The translations under genes were made by a program, and so were the position numbers. From assembly GCA_003313425.1 (NCBI GenBank), contig NHZP01000073.1:124001-188000 (forward strand): 64,000 nt of DNA, given 5' to 3'. Below the pieces are notes generated by a model, which worked only from the letters and a program-made list of their open reading frames with translations, was not told the origin of the DNA and searched no databases. The stretch's first letter is position 1, and each line of letters begins with the position of its first letter. The stretch comes from Pseudopyrenochaeta lycopersici. Its lineage: Eukaryota; Ascomycota; Dothideomycetes; Pleosporales; Pseudopyrenochaetaceae. Positions 56,838 to 64,000 of the stretch are shown here, piece after piece.

Positions 56838-58600
56838 GCCGCAGCGAGAGCGGTCGGTTTTGCGACGAGACAGGGAAGGGTGATGAAATGAAGCACTCGC
56901 CTCCAAGTTATCAAACTCAGTCAAATCGCCGCCACAGCGAATACTTGCGAACTCTTCACGTCGCTGAGGAGTACATCAAATATATCGGACAAGATTCTGG
57001 AGTCTACCAAGGCAGCCCTGTTTCCACCAATGCAAGTCAATTGCATCAGAATCCCCGCGATGGTTGTGACATTCTAGCTCTTCAACAAACTTATCTGCAT
57101 CCTTCCCAAACAGAAAAGCCTTGCAACAGAGGTTGACAACATGGCCAAGGCAGCGGAGACGTCGGCGACGGCGCTGTCGAGGAGTGAGGCTTGGGCAAAG
57201 CTTTCGTAGTATATAGTCAACTGCAGTATCATTTGACTTGATATTGTCAAGCATAAAGTACCCAACCTGGTCTCCATAGATTCCATAGTCTTCAAGTACC
57301 TTAATAACAGCTTCACCGATGTTCTCCCCAGTGTGTTCACCCTCAAGTCGTCTAACGCCAAGTACTGTTATTCGGCGTTGCCCATTTGTATCGATAAACA
57401 TTGCAACAAGGCCAATAAAGCCGCGATGGTTGGGAGACGTCCAGCCATCAAACGAGATGGAGATCTTGCTTCGGGCGCGTTGGAGATCGTTTCGGAGTGC
57501 TGCTTTCTAGATTGAAAGGCTTCTTTTATCCAAGATCGTATTGTATTGGCGGCTTTTGGCATGTACTTTGTTACCACTTTCGGACTTAAAAAGCCAATAA
57601 GCTCGCGAAAATAGGCGTTCTCAACCTGGTAGAAGGCGATATGGCAGTAGACGATCCACCGGATAAGGAGCTCTTTGAACTGATAGAAAGCACTCTGCGA
57701 TACCAAACGCTGGTGTTCAGAACCTGACTCCAAACACCCCTGATCAGCCGTTGATGACGAAAGTTCCAAACTTCGTTATGCCATGAGATCTCGATAAGTG
57801 TTGGATTGCTCCTTGTGTTCCGTTTAACATCGGCCACTTCTGACGAGAACAGAGATGACAATAGAAATGATCCTTTTCATCACCATTCTGACGACCTTCT
57901 TGACGATACCGAGCGCCATATCTCCATACCCATGACCTTATATCTCGATTGCCGCTTTGAGCAAGGGAGGAGTAGCGTATGAAGGTGCCCTTAGCAGGAT
58001 CAATAATACGCTCAGCCGGCTCTGGATGCCCGATAATAGCAGGCGGGGGCGATGGTGCTGTTGGGGTGGCGGTTGTGAGTTCGATTGATTCCTCAACCGA
58101 TAGCTCGACTGACGATTCGACTGATGGTCCAACCGATGGCTCCGGGGATATAGACGCCATTATTCTGATGAACTTCTATGTTGTAGGATCAAGGTGCGCA
58201 AGATAGAAGTCCTTCGTTTCTCAAACTGAAATAGAGAAGAAGATTTTCAATATCATTTACAATAGTATTCTAAGAAATATTTGTTTTCGTCAGTCTCAAC
58301 TCTATCAGAACCAGAGGCAGTTAAGTGGGTAGTAATGGCCCTAGATTAGCCATCAAGCCATTACAATAAGGGTTAAACTTCAACTGATATCTTCGTTCCA
58401 GACGAAGGTATCCAGTATCCATCTACTGGCCGTCACGAAGTTTCTCCAGTTCTTGGCGACCAGGTGACACTTCGTTAACGCCGCCATCAAGTCTTGGCGG
58501 TAAACCGTTGGTTTACCGGTAACCATCGGTTTTTCGAGACGATTGAATTGAACCGAGTCTTGGCGGTAAGTTCAGTTCGGTTCAAATGGTAAACCGAACC
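56838..58600 (-). pseudogene. Second hAT transposase relic (different family), C terminus missing
   Basis: Pieces on the minus strand: MASISPEPSVGPSVESS from 58160, a BED finger YCHLCSRQKWPMLNGTQ with HLSRSH, LLIRWIVYCHIAFYQVENAY, SKISISFDGWTSPNHRGFIG, GYFMLDNIKSNDTAVDYI and RLRCLGHVVNLCCKAFLFG. At least two frameshifts (near 57500 and near 57750) separate them. The C-terminal half, including the catalytic Glu block, is missing at about 56850, next to the intact element. Upstream at 58470-58600 are short inverted and direct units such as GGTAAACCGAACCG, probably its terminal region. Confidence 0.75.
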
Positions 58601-58631
58601 GTTGAGATCACTGGCCGAGATTTAGCTGCCA

Positions 58632-60300
58632 CTACACTATTGATGTGTATGCGGGCAGCGCTGCCTCTGACAGAACCTCTCTGATGCTGGCCATTACAGT
58701 TCTGGTAGGAATTTGAATGCCGCAAGGAACAGGTGTGGATGTTGGATATATAGCGGCATTTCTGTTGTAGCTCAGATGAGACTCGACGAGATGGCCAGCC
58801 GCCAGCGCACTGCACAGGCTGAGCTCGCCGGCCAAAACAGCAGCAGCAACAATGCGTGCAAGCCGGCGGGCGTTGTCGCCAGGGTTGGTGGAATGAGCTC
58901 CCTTGACCCCAAGAAGGTCAAGCATTGCGCCCTGGGGGTGGAGGACAGTACCTCCTCCGATAGTGCCAACTACAATGGAAGGCATGGAGACCGCAATTTG
59001 CAGGTTGCCATTGAGACTGCACTTTGTCATTGATGGATCAAGTCTTAGGATGATGATGGACTTACTTCTTCATAGTGGTGATGCAATTGCTGCTCTCGAC
59101 ATTTTGGGCAGGATCCTGCCCTGTTGCGAGGAAAATTGCAGTGACGATGTTTGCTGCATGCGCGTTGAAACCGCCAATGCTCCCAGCCATGGCACTGCCA
59201 ATAAGGTTCTTGCTGGTATTCAGTTCGAGGAGGGCATTTACATCGCTCTTCAACACGTTCTTGACAACGTCGCCAGGGATTATAGCCTCTGCTAAGACGC
59301 TCTTGCCCCTTCCTTCAATCCAATTGATTGCAGCGGGTTTCTTATCAGTACAGTAGTTGCCTGACAATGAAATGACGTCCATGTCGCCAAAACCGCACTT
59401 CGTTTCCATAACTTGTAATGCTTTCTCGACGCCCCTTGATAACATGTTCATGCCCATCGCATCGCCAGTAGTGGCCTTGAACCGAATAAAAAGGTAAGTG
59501 CCCGCTATCGAAGTCTTCATAGTTTGGAGACGCGCGAATCGGCTGGTGGAGTCGAATGCGTTTCCCATGACCCGCTGGCCCTCTTCCGAGTCAATCCACA
59601 CCTTTGCCGCTTCAGCTCTTCTCAGAGTCTGGAAGCCAACACACGGTCCGCGAGACATGCCGTCGCCAATCAAAACTGTGGTCGCACCGCCTCCAACATT
59701 TATTGCTTTGCAACCTCGACTTGTGCTTGCCACCAAGGCACCCTCGGTTGTCGCCATCGGAAGGAAGTAGTTTTGGCCATCAATATTCAATGGACCGGCA
59801 ACGCCAAGCGGTAAAGGCAAGTATCCGATCACATTCTCACAGCAAGATCTATAAACAAGATCGTAATTGTAGTTCTGGTAAGGGAGCTCTGAATCTTCAA
59901 GAAGAGCCGCCGTATCCCGCGTAGCATGGGTTCTGGAGACCACCATTCTCCTAATTTTAACAGCTCTTGTTTTGTCGGCAAGTGTTTGCTCTAAAGTGTA
60001 GCCGGAAATTTTGTCGTGGAGTAAAAGTTCGACAAGTTCCTCATCACTTAAATCATGCTCCTTCGTCTTAGAAAATTGTTTACATTCAGCTATCGTGTGC
60101 TCAGGTTGTTGGGGGCCCACTTTGGGCAGAGACGGTTTCATGACCATTCCATCATTTGCCTCACTATCTGCAACTGAGTGTGGGCCCAACGCCGTTCCAT
60201 TGGTTGCGTCCTCCTGTCGTGGTGTTTGAGGGATCATAACTTCCCCTTCGATGGGCGAATTAGCGGCGTGTTCAGGGTACATTGGATCTTGGATAGTCAT
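58632..60300 (-). CDS. HMG-CoA reductase, catalytic domain without membrane anchor
   Basis: Exons about 59066-60300 and 58632-59016 join across a 49-nt intron, giving about 539 residues. The linker [20 protein letters not shown] leads into [37 protein letters not shown] (catalytic Glu), [41 protein letters not shown] and [15 protein letters not shown] (catalytic His). It would make mevalonate from HMG-CoA with NADPH. Normal fungal reductases are about 1,000 residues with an N-terminal sterol-sensing membrane part; no such helices occur here, and the 80-residue N terminus is hydrophilic. The last 35 residues (from [14 protein letters not shown]) are unlike the usual short tail and look acquired. 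Probably a soluble paralogue or 5'-truncated duplicate. Intron ends may be off by one base. Confidence 0.85.
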
Positions 60301-61020
60301 CTGGTAGCATTAAAAAGATAGCCGCTCAAAGTCAGGCACATACCTAGCCGCGATAGCACCAGAACTTCAGGATTGTTGAGGACTCTATTATCCATTCCTT
60401 CGCCCATATCCTCACGTAGTAATCCCTGTACTCGGTATCAACGAACGAGTTGAGAGCGTCCTTTACGACGGCTAATTCCATCTTGTTCCACTCATTTCGG
60501 CCCGCATAATGTGATCCTAGTTCTACTCTTCACATGCTCTTCATAACACAACAACCGGCTCACTCGCCCCGCTGAACAAGACGTCCAGCTCCTGCATGCA
60601 CTATACCTGGCCATGCATCGTACCCTGCGGAGTCGTGCATCAAGGCCCATGATTTAAAAAGCTTGCTGACAGTTGTGTAATTCGCATCTTGAAGTGGAGG
60701 GGCCAATACAACGAAGCAGCGCTTCTAGAGCTAAAAGGCTAGATGCAGAAAGGTTTAGGAGGCACGATTTTGCAACACATGTGAAAGGCAATGATGAGCA
60801 GTATGTTGAATAGAGCAGCTAAGCTCCTCGCTGAGAAGACTGCGTGTCAGATGTAAAGCCCGATAGGGTGTTAGATGTCACGTGTCGATCTCCAAGTTGC
60901 GAGATCCTAGATGGTAGCACAAACTCTCGGGTGTAACCACTTGGCAGAGGGGCACACAAAAGCAGAAAACGGAGAGAACACAGAATCAATCAATCACGTT
61001 CATCATCAAAATTCATCAAA
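60301..61020. other. No gene recognised
   Basis: The 5' flank of the HMG-CoA reductase gene. I looked for upstream hydrophobic exons that could supply a membrane anchor and saw none. No clear regulatory motif was identified. Confidence 0.4.
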
Positions 61021-61024
61021 GATC

Positions 61025-62440
61025 AAGCCAAATAGTCCTTGAATCTGACAACAGCATCGTACCACTGATCGTTGTGTAGAGCTGAGCTCCGTATATAGAC
61101 TGCAAGGGCATGAAGTTTTGCTAGGGCTGGAATACCTTGCCAGCGAAGCGCGCATCGTTGTTGCTGGTCTGCTGATGCGTAGTTGCGGCTCGCTTGCCTC
61201 TCGCCTTTATAAATCTTCTCGTGGGCTGCTCCTGCCGCTCTTCCTGCTGTTGGTCTTGCAGCGTCATGGTGTCCGAACGTGCCGCAATCTCCGCCGGATC
61301 CAGCTCGTGCAATTGCTATGAGAACTCTAGCATAGCTGAACCGGGCTCATCGGCAGTAGCTTCGAGTGCAGCTCTAAGAGCTTCTTTTGAGCGAGCGAGA
61401 AGGAATGCTTGTAAGGCAAGAGTAATAATATGGCCAATGCAGCGGACTCTACGGCATTTGTGAGGGTATTCAACCTATACTATAATTACCATAGGCTACA
61501 GCAGTATTAGCAGCTAAGTAAGAGTTAAACTTACACCTGAATCCATCTCCCAAAACCTTTGATAGCTCCTCTAAACAGGTGTCGTTTGATGTAGCATTAT
61601 CGCGTACATAATAGCCGAGGTTTTGAGAGATATCATTGAATTTCTGAAGCGTACTGGCGACCAGCTCAGCCTGCGTAGCACCAGAATGGCTGTATTTGCA
61701 CTCTGGTAGCCCTAGTAGTGCTTCTGAAGCTTGAAGTCCTCATCAACCCAATGAGCGCATACAGCGAGTACGCCATGGCGATGTGGCGATGTCCAGAGAT
61801 CAGAAGATATGTATATCTTCGACTGCGTTGTTTGAAGGCTCTCAGCAAGCTGTGAGCTGTATAACGTGTAGTTCGAGTTAATATAGCCCATAGCTGGCTT
61901 TCGATCGTTGATGAGAAGGTCCCCAATGGCTCGATTACATTCCAAAGCCAGATCTCGCAACTCAGAGTACTCAACTGCCAAAAAGGGCAGTCTGCGCCTT
62001 GTTAGAAGCCCCACTGCTGCGTCAATTTAGGCTTGCTTATTAAAACAGTTGCGGAGAGCAACCCACGAAGGGCGAGAGACGATATACGAATCGATAGCGC
62101 CAAACGAAACTCCCGAGCAAGATATACCAGATAGAGTGTCATTTGCAGCCTCGCTCGCTCGTATAAGGGCAGGGTGAGCCGTTTCCGCATGGTGTATAGC
62201 GTTGCCAGGCACTCGCTTCGACCATGGAGGATTTTGACAGTAAAGACAAACGTACGCACGATGTCCCTTCGTCCTTCTGCGCTTCGAGCTGGGTTTAACT
62301 TGGAGGTGTTGGTTGGGATAATCTGTAACCGCCCAGGGATGTATATAATCTTTTGAATCTGAATCATGCCCCCGATTCAGATTAGAATGGCCAGAGGAAG
62401 ACGAATGGTTAGATGAAGAAATGGGCCAATCAAGGTTCAA
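61025..62440 (-). pseudogene. Third hAT transposase relic
   Basis: The minus strand from 62440: MNLDWPISSSNHSSSS, BED finger YVCLYCQNPPWSKRVPGN with HHAETAH, RPSWVALRNCFNK, KIYISSDLWTSPHRHGVLAV (first catalytic Asp), RVRCIGHIITLALQAFLLAR, then PALAKLHALAVYIRSSALHN. Pieces lie in several frames. The C-terminal dimerisation block with the Glu is absent. Sequence differs clearly from the other two hAT proteins in this window; the frame at 33256 is the closest of them in the core. Confidence 0.7.
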
Positions 62441-62477
62441 GAAATTAGATTAGTAATACCAATTCAGGCTTTTCAGG

Positions 62478-62542
62478 CTTTTCCTAGGCCAGGCCGGCCA
62501 GGCCAGGCTCTTTCTACTACTCAGGCCGGCCTGGCCGGCTTG
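62478..62542. repeat. GGCC-rich inverted repeat at the 5' edge of the hAT relic
   Basis: Units of the type AGGCCGGCCAGGCC and CAGGCCGGCCTGGCC face each other across about 18 nt of CTCTTTCTACTACT. Placement just upstream of the transposase start suggests terminal or subterminal repeats of that element. Confidence 0.55.
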
Positions 62543-64000
62543 TTAGCAACTCTGCTGCATATAGCCGAAATTAAAGCTTTCTTCTTTAAGCACTTCAACG
62601 TCAGATTGCAGCGAGCGAAATGAATGCCACCCTTCTGAGCTTTGAATCTGAACGATATCTTCTGGAAGTTCCGACATCCCCGACGTGGCATAGCAATTAG
62701 TGTAATAACATCATTAGCGAATAAGTAGGTTCTCTCCAAAATAAAGCTATCGACAACAGTGTATAGATGCATGATGCATCGTATGATGGCGGCACAAGGA
62801 GTGGTATAAACGGAAAACTTGCATGCCTCAGGCAGCAAGCAAAATCGCCCAAGAAGATAGAAAACAAGATCAAACGAATGCTACTGGATGAATTGGTTAC
62901 GCTAGACCAAATTAAACTATACCTAACGTAATGACGATAAAGTGTTCATTAATTCTAGCAGTAGGAGGGGTAGCAGAAGGCGATAAACTCAGAGAAATGC
63001 AAGGCACTGATTAACGAAGTGCGGTCTATCTAAAAAGATTACATGATAGGTAAAAGGATGGAAAAGGAAGTCCAAAGGTGCGATGTTCCACGTACCTTCG
63101 GGAAGTGTGGCGTCGAAGTGGCTGCAGTTTTGAGGGGCGGGAGGCGTCAGAGGCCTTTCGTTCCTCAAGGCACAATCGTTATCATAGGCGGCCCTCAAAG
63201 GAGGAGACAGCCCAACGCTAGCAGTACCTTATTATAGAGGTGAAGAAAGCTCTTATTACGTTCTTGCTACTAATATCTACTTTTAGACAACCTGTCCACA
63301 TCAAAGTATATGTAAGCCGATATTGGTCACATGATTCGAGAATTTGTAATCTCTCATGAACATATAGCTGCAGGCCACCCTCCATCTTAAACAGACAATC
63401 AATATTATATGCACTTCTATAAACAATTTCTTTGTGCACCCACCAAGGCTTACAGTATATACCGACCCTAGCCTTCAGTACCGCCCGTTGTCGATCCTCT
63501 GCGAGTAGACCGAACAAGCCTACCGAAGAACTAGGTTCAAGCCTTCACAAAACGCCATCTTAAACTTAAAGTGAGAAGGATTAGGTCCATAGATTGGAAA
63601 CGCCACGAGATACACAAACGGAACAAGGTCACTGTCCTAGCGCCATTTGTTAACGCACAGATTAGGAGCAGGGGGTTACTGTAAGCGAGCGAATCAGAAG
63701 GCAACAAATTGGAGGCAGGGCAGGATGGACTTGCGGATGTATCTCTAGAGAGATAAAATAGTAGTGTGTTGGTTCCTGTTTGGTTCTTGTGACTAAGCTG
63801 CTTGCAATCAACTTATAGCCGCCTTCTCGGTTACAACGCTCTGTCACGAAATGCCAATCCTGAAGCGTATTTGCTGGTCGGACCATAGACAAAAGGGCAT
63901 CGTATCCATCTGTTTTCTCTCATTTGAAATCTTTGTAGCAGATCAAACTCCTGGGAAGAAAGAGACGGTACTTTTGTACACGGGTCTTCTTCCACCTCGT
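62543..64000. other. No gene recognised to the window end
   Basis: Minus-strand frames of 60-105 codons (62521-62838, 62989-63198, 63218-63517, 63662-63892) show no domain. No repeat or RNA gene was identified. Confidence 0.4.

Noticed and set aside
58713..60229. Plus-strand frames of up to 130 codons
   Set aside because: Opposite the HMG-CoA reductase exons, whose motifs are unambiguous.
62521..62838. 105-codon minus-strand frame MLPEACKFSVYTT as a gene
   Set aside because: No recognisable family; overlaps the GGCC-rich repeat at its end.

Overview
The window looks like an accessory, repeat-rich stretch of a filamentous ascomycete genome. Genes have many short GT-AG introns (about 44-110 nt). 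The gene families are fungus-specific: HET domains, a SesB-NACHT NLR, Zn2Cys6 regulators, a fungal rhodopsin-domain protein, a Reg1-type DUF1752 protein and an Ecl1 zinc protein. Relics of hAT, Fot1/pogo, mariner, gypsy and LINE elements are interleaved. The gene set suggests a dothideomycete, possibly Pleosporales; that is inference from family content. No tRNA, rRNA, CRISPR array or giant-element recombinase gene was seen. All exon joins below are my own readings of splice signals plus reading frame; none is confirmed by transcripts.

Layout. 1-3.1 kb: LINE remnant, then a rhodopsin-domain gene with a decayed N terminus. 4.1-9.4 kb: a module of a seven-TM protein, a truncated HET gene, and an ATP-dependent DNA ligase with a Cys-rich tail supplied by a second exon. 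9.8-13.8 kb: a small membrane protein, then mostly unrecognised sequence with dispersed repeats. 13.8-17.4 kb: a divergent pair of glutathione S-transferase and phenol-hydroxylase-like FAD monooxygenase. 17.5-18.7 kb: a mutated pogo relic. 19.2-20.9 kb: a MOSC-reductase-ferredoxin gene broken by one stop and one frameshift. 21-22.7 kb: an internally deleted mariner and another pogo scrap. 22.9-28.6 kb: two Zn2Cys6-type regulators flanking a truncated HET gene. 28.9-32 kb: a WD40/MFS chimeric ORF and the Reg1 homologue. 32.8-36.6 kb: a hemerythrin gene cut by a hAT relic, a broken Cys-rich membrane gene, a gypsy scrap, and another fragment of the seven-TM gene. 37-44.4 kb: sparse, with an RNase III-like protein, a BTB protein and an Ecl1-type protein. 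47.6-49.4 kb: a second, truncated copy of the seven-TM/HET/ligase module. 49.6-53.5 kb: SesB-NACHT NLR. 53.7-58.6 kb: a near-complete hAT element next to an older one. 58.6-60.3 kb: HMG-CoA reductase catalytic domain without a membrane anchor. 61-62.5 kb: a third hAT relic.

Two themes recur. First, the seven-TM/HET/ligase module has been copied: one full copy, one about 1.8 kb partial copy 42 kb away in the same orientation, and two smaller fragments. The B copy shows no dense C-to-T decay. Second, many host genes carry one or two frame-breaking differences that otherwise leave readable domains: the MOSC fusion, a Zn2Cys6 regulator, SesB-NACHT, the Reg1 N terminus, the Cys-rich membrane gene and the rhodopsin N terminus. 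This is either local gene decay or assembly error, and needs read-level checking.

GST, FAD monooxygenase, MOSC-reductase and a Zn2Cys6 regulator lie within 12 kb, which would suit a small detoxification or catabolic neighbourhood. The anchorless HMG-CoA reductase could be a duplicated or self-resistance type. Both are inferences.
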